A DNA stretch of 64,000 nucleotides, from contig JAACJP010000010.1 of the NCBI GenBank assembly GCA_013368375.1, forward strand, positions 1 to 64,000, read 5' to 3'. The notes beneath the pieces were generated by a model. It had not been told where the DNA came from, searched no databases, and worked only from the letters and a program-made list of their open reading frames with translations. Shown one piece after another: positions 1-11,137 of this stretch (positions within the stretch are counted from its first letter, which is position 1; each line of letters opens with the position of its first letter). The DNA is from Tricholomella constricta (lineage: Eukaryota > Basidiomycota > Agaricomycetes > Agaricales > Lyophyllaceae). Made by a program: the position numbers and the translations under genes.

Positions 1-1053
1 GCCTCCCTGGCCCCCACTGCTGCACCACAGTCTTCGGTACAAGCCCCGGTACACGCCAACACGGATAACCAGTCGGTTACGAGTGCGTACCTTCGACGAC
101 GGGCGTTATCGCCTGTCAGCTCGACGGCAGAATCGGACAACGGGACCCTGAACATCTTCAGGTTCTCGCCCCTCCTCAAGCGTCAGGTGCGCCTCTACTG
201 GTCAGAATACCAGTCGATGGTCCCAGACGCTAGTCGACGTACTCAGATGAATGAGAACGCGCTAGGCTCCGCCTACGTACACTGTGCGATCATGGACACG
301 GAGCCTGATACGAACAGTATCGAATTTGTAAAGCTAGTTATCGAAGGCATTCGCTTCGAAATAGATAACTATCCTATGGCCACTGTCTTGGAAGCATCGA
401 GGTCTTCGACACCGAAAGCTCCGCAAGCAACAGTAGGAACGACACAAGCAGCCGACAGCATCGGCCCTGTGCTCACCACGCCTGTAAAAATCGAGGATCG
501 TGTGGATGAAACACACGACGGCGTCAAACCGATTGAGGAAAGGCCTGCGCCTGCTCAAACACTACGGTTCACAACTGAGACATCACCGCCTGTGATACAA
601 GTCCCTGGGAATGCATCCCGTCGATACCCAATGGCAGACTCGTGGGCAGACAGAGTCGCCCTCCAGCGCGAGCGGGATCGAGACTTGCAGCAACAGGGTC
701 ATTCGGTTTACGATGACCAGGGAGTGATCTTTATCGGACGTCAGCCCGTCGACCAAATGAAGAGCATTTATTTCGAGTCGATTGGACAACCTCACGAACA
801 GGATAATAATGTGCAGAGTGCCCCCTACGATGAGCACCTGCAGGGACGTGATCAACAGCAAACATTTGCTAGAGATCGACCTCCACATGAGACTCCCGTA
901 GTTCGTACGCATGTTACCAATGCTCGTGGACGCGGTAGGGGAATGAGCGTCGTGAACCCTATATCACGAAACCCAGGTAGACCAAGTGAAACCCCTGCAG
1001 GCGTGCATCATGGCCTCCACGAGGCATGGTCCGTGCGGCGTACAGAACTATAA
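1..1053 (+). CDS. Upstream ORF of element A, partial at left edge
   Basis: The frame is open from base 1 to a TAA at 1051-1053, so the true start lies outside the window. The protein is rich in Pro, Gln, Arg and acidic residues, ends in an RGRGRG-type basic stretch and shows no enzyme motif. It is in the same frame as the downstream gag-pol and precedes it, so it may be the N-terminal part of Gag cut off by the duplication at 996-1798, or a separate leader ORF. I do not recognise a domain. Confidence 0.5.
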   Translation, partial: ASLAPTAAPQSSVQAPVHANTDNQSVTSAYLRRRALSPVSSTAESDNGTLNIFRFSPLLKRQVRLYWSEYQSMVPDASRRTQMNENALGSAYVHCAIMDTEPDTNSIEFVKLVIEGIRFEIDNYPMATVLEASRSSTPKAPQATVGTTQAADSIGPVLTTPVKIEDRVDETHDGVKPIEERPAPAQTLRFTTETSPPVIQVPGNASRRYPMADSWADRVALQRERDRDLQQQGHSVYDDQGVIFIGRQPVDQMKSIYFESIGQPHEQDNNVQSAPYDEHLQGRDQQQTFARDRPPHETPVVRTHVTNARGRGRGMSVVNPISRNPGRPSETPAGVHHGLHEAWSVRRTEL

Positions 1054-1141
1054 ATACATTGTGATGTACCGTATATAGATCTATCTTACCATATCCAGTC
1101 TTTCCCCCCTACCGTGAGACTTGCTGAGGTTAACGCCTCCA
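996..1141 (+). repeat. 146-bp direct repeat, copy 1
   Basis: Near-identical to 1652-1798 (one inserted base in a C run is the only difference I see). It carries the last codons and the TAA of the upstream ORF and a TATA-like AT-rich stretch. The offset is about 656 bases. Confidence 0.9.
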
Positions 1142-1651
1142 TTTGGTGACGACAGTGGCATTCGTACCCGCAACTGTCTGTCTGGATCACCGTCCGCTTC
1201 CGGTTAATGAAGCAGTCTACCTACCTCCGACACCAATAACAACACCCCCCCATCTGCGGCTTCCGACACCGACTCTCCTTTCCAAATCCAATCAACACTC
1301 TCCATGCACCAGCACCCTCGCGGTGCTTTTTAAAGTGCTTTTTATGTTTCCGACACCTGCAACTGTTTTTACCTGGTTTTCTCGGTGCTGGAGGGTAGTA
1401 AAGGTGATGGGCTTGAGGGCTGCGACGAGGACGTCGCGATGTGGGGGTGGGGCATATGCAGACATTGGCGACACTTCCGCATTAGGACAGATACAGTGCG
1501 CATTCGGCATCGCATCACGCTTGGAGATGTTTCACGGTTTCCCATCGCGCCTAGGTACAGCTGGGGTGATTTAGGGTTGTGTGTTTGGTTTCTGAGCTTA
1601 GGTTCATGTTTGGATCGCGACGAGGACGTCGCTATTTGGGAGTTGGGCACA
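1142..1651. other. 510-bp stretch between the two 146-bp repeats
   Basis: No convincing gene. It contains a 40-bp sequence at 1422-1461 that recurs, diverged, at 1617-1656 (both start GCGACGAGGACGTCGC), directly abutting the second 146-bp repeat. The stretch plus one repeat copy is extra material inside element A, from a local duplication or an insertion followed by duplication. Confidence 0.5.
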
Positions 1652-1798
1652 TGCAGGCGTGCATCATGGCCTCCACGAGGCATGGTCCGTGCGGCGTACA
1701 GAACTATAAATACATTGTGATGTACCGTATATAGATCTATCTTACCATATCCAGTCTTTCCCACCCTACCGTGAGACTTGCTGAGGTTAACGCCTCCA
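1652..1798 (+). repeat. 147-bp direct repeat, copy 2
   Basis: Second copy of 996-1141. It leads into the gag ORF; the first in-frame ATG of capsid-like Gag follows at 1819. Confidence 0.9.
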
Positions 1799-2697
1799 CC
1801 CCTGGGCGTGGGTTCTCGATGCCTCCGCAAGTGCGGTCAACTTCCCGAAACCCTGGAGTCGCTGAAGCCGTGGAACAACACCGAGATTCTATGCATGTAC
1901 GCTTGAAAGCGCTGCTAGAAGAACAACTCGGTACACGCCTGCAACTTCCCGAGGGTAGTAAATTGAGGCGATCTGACGCGTCCAAGACTATAACTCCATA
2001 CGCTGGAGGAACCAAGTTTAGCGACCTTGAAAGGTGGCTAACGGACGTGTGCGTTCATTTAGCCGCATGCCAGTATGGTGGCGACGAACGCGACCGTGAA
2101 CGCGTGCTCGTTGTACCAGAGTTTCTCAGAGGAGAAGCTAAGACATGGTACCAGCGCCACGTCGTTCATGTAAACCGTCGTCAACGTCATTGGACGTTTG
2201 AAGACGTCATTCTTGGATTGTATGATCGCTTTGTACAGCCGTCAACAATGCAGGATGCACGAGAGGACTTCTACGATGCCACTTATAATGAGAGCATCGG
2301 AGTTCAAGGGTTTTATGACGAGCTCATGGACCACGCACAAAATATGGCTGTGTTCCCAGACGAATACACCGTGCGTGATACCTTCCTGGAAGGTATACCC
2401 AAAGATATGCTCGTCGCCCTAATTAAGGAAGGTGGATTGTCACCTGAGATAAATACAGTCGATGAGTTTGTCTCCGAGGCGAAGGCGTATGAGTCTGCCT
2501 CTAAGACAGCTGCGCACTACCTTGCTCGAAACTCACGCCGTCGTTCGCGCCGGAATCCCGAAGTAACATCTTCGAGGCCCCGCGGAGGTGGGCGAATCAG
2601 TACCACTTTCATTCGCAAGTCCGCCTTAGCAGGAGGACTACACGCGAGAGTGGTGGCCACGCCACTGCGTGGACGAGGAGGAAAGGTGGGAGTGTAA
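1771..2697 (+). CDS. Element A Gag, capsid part
   Basis: Structural protein that packages the retrotransposon RNA. The frame opens at 1771 with GTG; the first ATG (1819, MPPQV) is a more likely start. The middle part has the retrotransposon Gag pattern: a W-L repeat region, then FLRGEAKTWYQRH followed by TFEDVILGLYDRF, as in fungal gypsy capsids. The C-terminus is Arg/Ser-rich. It ends at a TAA (2695-2697), but the same frame continues directly into the zinc-knuckle region, so the stop is probably a nonsense mutation. Confidence 0.8.
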   Translation: MRLAEVNASTPGRGFSMPPQVRSTSRNPGVAEAVEQHRDSMHVRLKALLEEQLGTRLQLPEGSKLRRSDASKTITPYAGGTKFSDLERWLTDVCVHLAACQYGGDERDRERVLVVPEFLRGEAKTWYQRHVVHVNRRQRHWTFEDVILGLYDRFVQPSTMQDAREDFYDATYNESIGVQGFYDELMDHAQNMAVFPDEYTVRDTFLEGIPKDMLVALIKEGGLSPEINTVDEFVSEAKAYESASKTAAHYLARNSRRRSRRNPEVTSSRPRGGGRISTTFIRKSALAGGLHARVVATPLRGRGGKVGV

Positions 2698-3624
2698 GCA
2701 CGCCCCGACCCGAACTCGGGTGCGCCACCCAATAGACAGTTGGAACGCCCCCAACTGCATTCATCTCCGACACCGAATCCGTCACCAGCAGCAGATGTCA
2801 TCTGCTACAAATGCGGAAAGAAAGGTCATTACTCGAGAGAATGTAAACAGAAACCGTACCCCGTGCGTGCTCAGATACGAGCAGCTCGGACCGCAGTTGA
2901 TGAAGAGGACGATGATTCGGAAATGGATCAGGAGAATGAGGCTGATGACGAGAGTGGACATACCTCTGCTAATGAAGCGGATAATCCACCTGAGTCGTTG
3001 GTAGACAGCGACAGCGATGAACTCATTGAGGTCGATGTCTATGATAATGACTACTACTCCCGAGACAGTGAGACTGAAGTCCTGAGGGCGATAACGGCAT
3101 TACCGTTGGATGAAACTCGCCAGATAAAGATGCGCAAAGTACATCTTCGCGCATCGAAAGTAGCTAAGGCTCGCCCAGTGCATAAGCGCGACGACAAGGA
3201 GTGTTTGGCCACATATGTCAATGTAGGCGGACACGACGCGTGGACGCTATGGGACTCGGGTAGTACAACTACGGGCGTAACCCCGGCATTCTCCCAGGTA
3301 GCGGGACTGCGCGTGTATCCGTTGGATGCACCGATAACGCTGCAATTGGGAACGATTGGAAGTCACTCGACAGTGAACTTTGGGTCTGATGCGTTAGTTA
3401 AAACACACGGATCTGAAGAAATGCTGTATGTCGATATAGCAAACTTTGACCGATATGATATGATTATCGGTACACCGTTTATGCGAAAGCATGGAGTTAT
3501 CCTTGATTTCGCGACGAATACAGTTGTGGTCAACGGTGTATCAACCGAAGCCACGAAGGTAGACCTCCGGGATACTGATGGACGGCTGCGCCGCTATCGT
3601 ACCACGGATAAACCCCGGGATTGA
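2698..3624 (+). CDS. Element A nucleocapsid zinc knuckle and aspartic protease
   Basis: Same frame as the capsid ORF after the 2695 stop. It has a CCHC knuckle CYKCGKKGHYSREC (about 2806-2850), an acidic linker, then a retropepsin-like domain with active-site LWDSGST (about 3249-3269) and the flap-side motif YDMIIGTPFM (about 3454-3483). It ends at TGA 3622-3624, after which the same frame is open into Pol. The TGA could be a CGA mutation or a readthrough site; given the other stops, mutation is likelier. Confidence 0.8.
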   Translation, partial: ARPDPNSGAPPNRQLERPQLHSSPTPNPSPAADVICYKCGKKGHYSRECKQKPYPVRAQIRAARTAVDEEDDDSEMDQENEADDESGHTSANEADNPPESLVDSDSDELIEVDVYDNDYYSRDSETEVLRAITALPLDETRQIKMRKVHLRASKVAKARPVHKRDDKECLATYVNVGGHDAWTLWDSGSTTTGVTPAFSQVAGLRVYPLDAPITLQLGTIGSHSTVNFGSDALVKTHGSEEMLYVDIANFDRYDMIIGTPFMRKHGVILDFATNTVVVNGVSTEATKVDLRDTDGRLRRYRTTDKPRD

Positions 3625-3663
3625 CTCCCAGGAGTCACAGTAGAAGACGTTCCGGAGGAAGAG

Positions 3664-6600
3664 GTGCACAAAATGCATAGTCTTCCATCGGACGCGCCAT
3701 GTCTACTGATGAGCGAGGAAGAGTATATAGATACTCTTCAGGGGGAGAAAGGGTCAACCGAGTATGAAAAGAAAGCCAAAACGCACAAAATGCAGCACAA
3801 AGAACCCAAATCTTCGCAAATCGATAATTTGGATAGCACTGAGGAGAAGGTAAAATTACCGGAACCACAAGTGTCGCCACAAGTGGCGCAGGAGAAACCC
3901 AAGCGAACATTTTGGGATCGACCTGTACCACATCCGCACGTCGATTGGGCGTACGATCCTCGAATGCCATTTGAATGGAACGAGGTAACTGCGTCCATGC
4001 GTGCATATACGCGAGTCCAAGCGCCTCAAGGCGAGATATATCGCGATGCGCGCCCAGACGAGATATCCGAACCGTCAGTATACGTCGGGACAATAGCTGG
4101 TAGTACTACAGGAAGTACGCCACAGTCACGGCAAGTACGACTGGAAGTACCAGATGAGACGGAAGAACGGATACAAGCCCTCCGCGATAGGTATGATAAA
4201 CCAACCACGGAAGGGAAGCGACAAAAGGATGGGAATACAAAAATCAAAAGTAAACTCACTATTGAAGATTATCCCCGCCTACGTCAGCAATGGCATGATG
4301 AATTCCAAGATATGGTGAACGGAACTCCTAACACGTTACCACCGTGGAGGGAAGTTAACCATGAGATTCATTTAATCGATGAGAATGCACGGTATCACTA
4401 TCACTTACCGCGGTGCCCAAATTTGCTGAGAGAAGAATTCCACGCGAAGATAAACCGCTATGTGGATGCTAAGTGGTGGGAGCCACGGTCCATCAGCCAA
4501 GCAGCCCCACTACTGTGCATACCGAAGAAAGATGGTTCGCTACGAACTGCACTAGATGCACGTCAACGAAACGATAACACCGTGAAAGACGTGACACCAC
4601 TACCCGATCAAGAAATTATTCGGGAAGATGTGGCACGGGCAAAGATTAGATCAAAAATTGATCTAACCGACGCCTATGAGCAAGTGCGTATACGACCAGA
4701 GGATGTACATAAAACAGCCTTTGCGACTATCGCCGGCACCTATGTCAGCAATATAATGCAGATAGGTGACTGCAACGCACCTGCCACATTCCAGAGACTC
4801 ATGACGTCAACCTTTCGAGACTTGATTGGTAGATTCATGCATGTCTACCTGGATGATATCTTTATCTTTTCAGAATCGATAGAAGAGCATGAGAAACACC
4901 TACGAATAGTATTCGAGAGACTCAGAGCTGCTTCTTTGTATCTGAAATGGAAGAAATGCGAATTATACGCTGAACGCGTTGATTGCCTTGGACACATTAT
5001 CGACGATCGCGGTATACACCCTGATGTCGATAAACTAAGCCGCATACGCGAATGGCGAACACCACGATCATATAATGATATTCAGCGGTTCGTCGGACTA
5101 GTAAATTACTTGGGTAACTTCCTACCTGATATTACTGCGTATACGGGACCCCTCATGTCCATGACGCAAAACAGGTTGCCGTTTCATTGGAGACCGATCC
5201 ATGATCGGTGTTTTCAAATGATAAAACAAATATGTTGTAGGACACCAGTCATACAGCCTATAGACGTTAAGAATAAAGACCCTATATGGCTTATATGCGA
5301 TGCCTCGAAGACCGGCGTCGGAGCCATGTACGGTCAAGGACCCACTTGGCAGACATGTCGGCCCGCTGGGTTCATGTCGAAGAAGTTCACGAGTGCTCAG
5401 CAAAATTATGCTGTACACGAGCTCGAAACTCTTGCGATTCTAGAAGCCCTATTAAAATGGGAAGATAAATTGGTTGGTTACAATATCCATGTAATCACAG
5501 ACCATAAAGCGCTAGAGTTCTTCAAAACTCAAGTAAATCTGTCACCGCGTCAACGACGCTGGAACGATTATATGTCTCGGTTCACCTTTGACATTACATA
5601 TGTAAAAGGAGAATTGAACAAAGTAGCTGATTGCTTATCCCGCTACTTTGAAGGAGACGCACCTAATGAGGTGCAGAGCGTCAACGACTATGTACGCGCC
5701 GACGCGCGAATAGATCCAGACGGAGAGGATCTCCCACCTTCACGACTGCAAGAAGTGGCTGAACGAGTTATTGAAATTCGAGCCATGCAGGACGTGGAAG
5801 TGAGGCGTAGTCGCCGCCTCCAGGAACGGCGTGAGGATCGAGAAATCGAAGCCGCCATCCTGGAAGAGTTTCAGCAACCTACCGTACAGTCTGAATCCTC
5901 GACCGGTCAACAACCGGATGGGGCTCCTTCAGAACGCGAACAAACGTTGGGCGAGGCATTGTTTCAACAGCCCGCACCTGCGCTGCGTCCAGACCCACAC
6001 CCACGGAATGGCGATGCTTCATTCCTGGAAGTAGTACGGAAAGGTTACAAAACTGATAAATTGTTCACGGTAATAATGGACAAACCCGGTGAATTCACGC
6101 ATTTTACACACCGAGATGCATTAATTTGGACAACGAATCCAGCCGGCGTAGAAGTTCTATGTGTTCCTCGTGATCGTAAATTGATCACTCAACTCATAGA
6201 ACAAGCACATACGTCCGTTGGACACTTTGGAGCCCAGCGTACGACGGAATACCTCCGACGCTGGTACTGGTGGCCCACCATTACCGCAGACGTTCGCAAG
6301 TTCTGTCAAACTTGTGAGTCATGTCAGCGAGCCAAGGGTTTGAATCAAAAACCTGCTGGCAAAATACATTCGCTACCAGTGCCCATTAAACCATGGGACT
6401 CCATTGGAACGGACTTTATAGGCCCGTTCCCTGAATCAAAAGGCTATAATTACCTGTGGGTTATTATGTGCCGCATGACGAGCATGGTGCATTTAATTCC
6501 AGTACATACGCGCATGACCGCGTCGGAATTGTCCTGGATATACATGCGCGAGATTGTTCGTCTGCATGGTCTTCCTAGTTCCATCGTGAGCAATAGGGAC

Positions 6601-7491
6601 TCGAAGTTCACCTCCAAATGGTGGCGAGAACTTCACAAGATCCTTGGATCGAAACTGCTCATGTCCACATCGTTTCATCCTCAAACAGATGGACAGACTG
6701 AGCGTGCAAACCACAGTATCGGACAAATATTCCGTACTGTGGTGCGCCATGACCAGAAAGACTGGGTCGATCGCGTAGATATGACCGAGTTCGCACTTAA
6801 TGCGAGTATATCGGAGACAACCAAATACGCGCCATTCGAACTCAACAGCGGATACATGCCCTCCATGATCAAGGAAATTCGCAGTGATAATGTGATTCCT
6901 CGGGGTATTCGCCAGTTCGCAGAACAAGCCCTTTCGAATCTCGCGGAAGCCCACGATGCTATTATCGAGGCCCGCGTATTCCAAGCGCTGAATGCGAATA
7001 AACGCCGGAGTGATGATCCTAAGATTAGCACTGGCGATTTAGTTTACCTTTCTACGAAGAATTTAAATCTTCCAAAGGGTAGAGCACGCAAGTTGTGCCC
7101 CAAGTTCGTGGGGCCTTATCGTGTCTTGAAGGCAGAGCCAGAAACGTCAAATTATACGTTGGAACTGCCTTCCGCGCTTCAGCAGCGCCGCTTACACGCG
7201 AAGTTTCATGTGTCTGTGCTGAGACCGTATTACGCTACGGAGGACGCACTGTTCCCGAATCGAGCGCACCCAGAGCCTTACGACTTTGGTGCACCAGACA
7301 ACCACGAGTGGTTCGTCGAGGAGATTCTGGGACATAGATGGTCCGCGGGCGCCATTGAATTTCAAGTTCGATAGTCCCTGGGGGACACTACGTGGGAGCC
7401 GCGTGAACACTGCGAATCCCTGGCAGCTCTCGATAGATACCTCGAGCTCCAGGGGGTGAAGCGTATATTGCAGCTCGCAAAGCTGCGCTGA
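3664..7491 (+). pseudogene. Element A Pol: reverse transcriptase, RNase H, integrase, chromodomain
   Basis: Copies the element RNA into DNA and integrates it. RT: palm motif YLDDI at about 4846. RNase H: CDASKTGVGAMYG, then HELETLAILEAL and ITDHKALEF. Integrase: zinc-binding HHCC region ending CQTCESCQRAK, catalytic D of GTDFIGPF, D of SNRDSKF and E of DGQTERAN. C-terminal chromodomain begins FVEEILGHR. An in-frame TAG at 7372-7374 replaces the Trp expected after FQVR; the rest (TTWEPREHCESL) continues to a TGA at 7489-7491. The chromodomain is therefore cut, the rest is open from 3664. Start chosen only as the first start-like codon after the TGA at 3622. Confidence 0.85.
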
Positions 7492-7632
7492 GGTGTGGCA
7501 TGCAATGTGCGCCACACAGCCACAGCGTGGCTGGACTCGATCACTTCGATCGAGTGGAGCTCCGATCGGGGGAGCGAAAAATTTTCTCTCTGCCCCCTTG
7601 TGCACTACCACTATCACTAAAAATCGCACCTA

Positions 7633-10283
7633 ATGTCGTCTGGACAAGAATCAATGAGTTTTCGAGGAAACTCAAGAGGGGGAGGAACGCGTGGACGCCG
7701 CGGTCGCAATAACCGCAGCGCTACGAGTAATTCACCTCGCGTACAACATGCGCAACAAACTACGCAACTGCAAAACCAAGCACAGTCTCCACTGTCGTTT
7801 GGATCGATAGCATACCAGCCAACAATGGTACCGAGCTATCAGCCGTTCGAAGGACAGAATCCTTCCAACACAGGCGAGACGCCTGCTCCTGGACCCGCCG
7901 TTGAGCGCCTGCACGCCCCAATGGATGTCGATGGACATGGAGCAGGGCAACTCGAGCCTGGACAGCTGCCTGATGCTAAGAACAGAAGCGTCGAGATGGG
8001 ACGCCCCTCACAACAGCGTGGTGGTGGTAACAAACCACACCGCCCAAAGGGGGGTGAACGAGCCGTCGAAGAGAAGGAAGGAAATCCCTCGAACTCTCAC
8101 GGAAATACTCGAGGTACGCATGCTGCGCCACGCAACGCACCACATGCTAATATGGGAACGAACCCAGACGGTATATTCAACCGCCTCGAGACCGTCGGAG
8201 TAGCACCCGACTTTGTAGTCGACTTCATCCATGATGGAATGGCAAGGGTCGTGATAGGACAACTACTCGACACCATTGACCGCCTTCAACGAGAAGTTGA
8301 CCAGCAAACTATGGCTAAACGCCACATCACCGAGGAGCTGCAACGCGCGCTACGTAAGCGCCCCGCATCGCCGAACGCGATGCCTTATACCGACAAGCGT
8401 AGTCGGACGCAGGGTCCTCAGACCGCATCCACATCGGTGCAGTCTACGGCGCCAGCGCAAGAAATAGGATCTGCGCCCACAAGCGCCGCCAAAGTACCTC
8501 TAGTGATCCCCACTATTGAGGTACCCTTTCCTCTTGGCGTACCTCCGCACATTGATGCTGGACGTATTGTACTTACGATACGTCAGGCCTTTGCGGTGCC
8601 CGAGCAGATGCCCGTCGACGATGTACGATTGGTCGACGCTAGCTCGCCTGCCGATGAACCGATGCAAGAGACTGTAGAACCCTCTACCATCGGTACGCTG
8701 AAGGAGGAACCAGCAAGCGAAACTGCCGACGAGCGTAGCTTACGAATGAAGCACAACGCCTCAGTCCGCCGCGACCGCCTTGCTGCAGACCGAGAAGCCA
8801 ACGAACGCTTGAAGTATAACTTCGAGACATTCGTCGGACGCATTCCAGATACTATTGGCGTACTACACATCAATGGTACTCCCGAACGCCACAACGCGTT
8901 TGGTGGACTACTTCACCGACGCTTGTACTGGTCACCGTACAGTAATACGGTGTTTGCCTCTCAGAGCGCTAGTCGCGCTCTAGAATACGAACGTGAACAC
9001 AAAACCGCATTCAATGCGACAGGTTCACCTTTGTACAAGTGTGCACCTCGCGGGTTCCCTATGTCCCCTCGAGACATCCGCAATCTGGTTCAGTTCCGTG
9101 ACGATAACTTCAACATGGATACCGACCGTGTGGAAGCCCACTACCTACTCTGGGACTTCTATCGTATCGCTTCACGATACGCCGAACCCCACAGAGACCG
9201 GACTATGAAGTTTATCCTTCAACGAGAATACTTCGATCCGGCTCACAAACCATCGATACGCGATGACGCTGCGTGGACACGACCTGTGTTACCACCGCCC
9301 GCTGGAGTATTGTCCACTTCAGCGCGCAACCCTCGAACCCGAGGTGCGGGTTTACCCATACCATCGGTATCGCAAGCCCTGGACTTCAACGTGTGGGGAC
9401 AATATATTGTACACCACGGAAGGCCAGGCCTAGACAACGTATACAGCGGTCTAGTGATCGACTACAATTTCTCGATCCACTTCCGCACTGTGGTCGGGTA
9501 CGCCCTTGGTCGTGCCATGAGCCCTACCCGAGCCGCATCTCGAGTCGCGTTCATGCGCCTATACGCCATGATCATTGCTCGACCGAACCTCTATCGAGAA
9601 GCGGTGGACTCGTGGAATGCCATTCACCCATTGGATCGCATCCCCGACCACTTACCTTCTACAGCAAGCCTTGGTCGCTTAGCTCTTCCTGAGGAGCATG
9701 CCGCCAACTAACCGAAACGGACGTAATCCGTACTCTTCTTGCCAATCGACTACCCGTCGCTTGGATTGATCACGCCTATCCCTACGGCCTCCACTACTTG
9801 GATGCGCATTATACGGGAACCACAATTGATCGTACACTATACGACAATGTGGACGACGACCGACTTGTTCGGCTATGTCGTTACGGGATACCCCCGGCCA
9901 TTCCTCAATGGGATGGGTGGTGACAGCCGACCTGCGATGATATCGCTAGGCTCCACGTACTACTCGACTGTGAGAAAGAGCGAGGACTGGACACTGCGCA
10001 CGCTCGCGGCCTACACCCTGTAGGATACGACATCACGTCGATGAAATTCATCACCGGACGTGACCGCGAAGCTACTGTACTCTACGACGGCGATCTGGTG
10101 TTTAACGATACCACTGACCCGCCTGCGCCACCACCTATGGTGGAAGGTCCTCCGCTCCCAACTATCGAGTCCTCTACGTCGCCAGCGCCCTCTGCTCCAC
10201 CTAGTTCATCTGCACCACTGGTCCTTCTACCAGAGGCTAACGCTTCTGATGACCATGCGATGGATGTAGTCGAGAAGGCTTAA
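7633..10283 (+). pseudogene. Element A extra 3' ORF (basidiomycete transposon-linked protein of unknown function), broken
   Basis: Starts at ATG 7633 after a 140-base spacer from Pol. The first 692 codons run to TAA 9709-9711. N-terminal half: Gly/Arg/Gln/Pro-rich low complexity with a short coiled-coil-like stretch. C-terminal half: a conserved-looking region (FNVWGQYIVHHGRPG, YNFSIHFRTVVGYALG) that I recall from numerous unnamed basidiomycete proteins. The family's continuation (WIDHAYPYGLHYLD, GIPPAIPQWDGW) lies in another frame from 9711 to 10283, with an in-frame TGA at 9921-9923 and a Pro-rich tail ending VVEKA. So one frameshift near 9705 and one nonsense codon. No transmembrane segment, hence not an envelope protein. 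Role in the element unknown. Confidence 0.65.
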
Positions 10284-10426
10284 CGACAACGTCGAGTGTA
10301 CGCCACAGTCATGGTAGTCGTCGAAATACATACGCGATCACTAATTGAGCGGGAGTTGTATACTCACGCTTTGTATTTATAATAATAACCATGCACATCC
10401 ATCTGCTGAGATCATACATTGATCTC

Positions 10427-10437
10427 AAAGGGGGGTG
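10427..10437 (+). other. Element A polypurine tract
   Basis: AAAGGGGGGTG directly 5' of the 3' LTR, the expected primer site for plus-strand DNA synthesis. Confidence 0.75.
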
Positions 10438-10671
10438 TGTAACGACGGCGCGTTACAATACGTCTATATTGAGATGCGACCTGTTTGGCATTACCTTCTG
10501 GTAATGCACGACCATCTTTGTTATGCGTATATAAATGTCCTGTACAGTTTATGCTTAGATAATCCTTTGCACCTTCACCCTGTACACGTACTTAGCAGAA
10601 TCCCACAGATTGGTCTAGCTTAACGTGTCTGGTGTCTCGCAAGGATCCCCCAACCCCGTACAACCGTTACA
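10438..10671 (+). repeat. Element A 3' LTR (234 bp)
   Basis: Starts TGTAACG and ends CGTTACA, a 7-bp inverted terminal match, and follows the polypurine tract. It contains a TATA-like GTATATAAATG near 10528 and a small hairpin at about 10488-10507 (8-bp arms GCATTACC/GGTAATGC, 4-nt loop). The next base (10672) is inside element B protease sequence. Confidence 0.8.
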
Positions 10672-11126
10672 ATATCCGATGGCGCCCGCTTGGTTAGGGG
10701 TTCCATCGACGTTATAGGCTAGTGTAGGGCGGTTTAACGGTCGGGTCTTCAGTTTGTGCTTCTCAACAAAGGCGGTGTTAATGAAGCATCCAGTGGCTCC
10801 GCTGTCAACGAGGGCAGAGAGCGAGTGCGTCTCCTGGGTGTCGGTGGTCTCAAGCTCGACCTTGAGCGACAGGGATAAGGAGTCGGGGGAGGCGGCGATC
10901 ACGAAGCGACGGGGTAGTCGTTTTTCCCAGCGTGGTAGTCCGCGACGCGACGGTGCGGTCGGCTTGGCCGGAGCGACCGACGGAGATGGCGATTGGTCAG
11001 GGGAGGATTGTACGTCTTCGTCGATTGGTTCACCCGTAGAAGTAGCAGCAATATTAAGTATATTGGGGTACTCTACAGATAGGGGGCGAACCGATTACGA
11101 CTAGACAACGGGGGCGTACTTTTCAC
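10672..11126 (-). pseudogene. Element B protease fragment
   Basis: Matches the N-terminus of element D Pol, including active site VDSGATG (about 10785-10805) and YNVDGTPNQAGAIGY, then ends abruptly at the A insertion. A one-base deletion in a C run near 11091 shifts the frame upstream of the protease. Confidence 0.8.
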
Positions 11127-11137
11127 CCGTTGTGCGA

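Larger units (their letters stand above)
1..10671 (+). mobile_element. Element A: Ty3/gypsy LTR retrotransposon with chromodomain and extra 3' ORF (left end off-window)
   Basis: Order on the plus strand: a partial ORF open at base 1, Gag capsid, zinc knuckle plus protease, RT/RNase H/integrase/chromodomain, an extra ORF, polypurine tract, 3' LTR. Gag through Pol (1771-7491) lies in one reading frame broken only by stops at 2695 (TAA), 3622 (TGA) and 7372 (TAG), so the ancestor was probably a single Gag-Pol polyprotein. The 3' LTR end at 10671 joins directly to protease-coding sequence of element B, so A is nested in B. The 5' LTR and left target-site copy lie before base 1 and cannot be checked. 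The element looks non-autonomous now because of the stops. Confidence 0.85.

Noticed and set aside
996..1798. The 146-bp repeats as LTRs of a small element
   Set aside because: No TG...CA ends, no target duplication, and no similarity to the A 3' LTR; an internal duplication fits better.
10615..10902. Minus-strand open frame crossing the A/B junction with a protease-like start
   Set aside because: It is a chimera: protease codons of B run by chance into the LTR of A.
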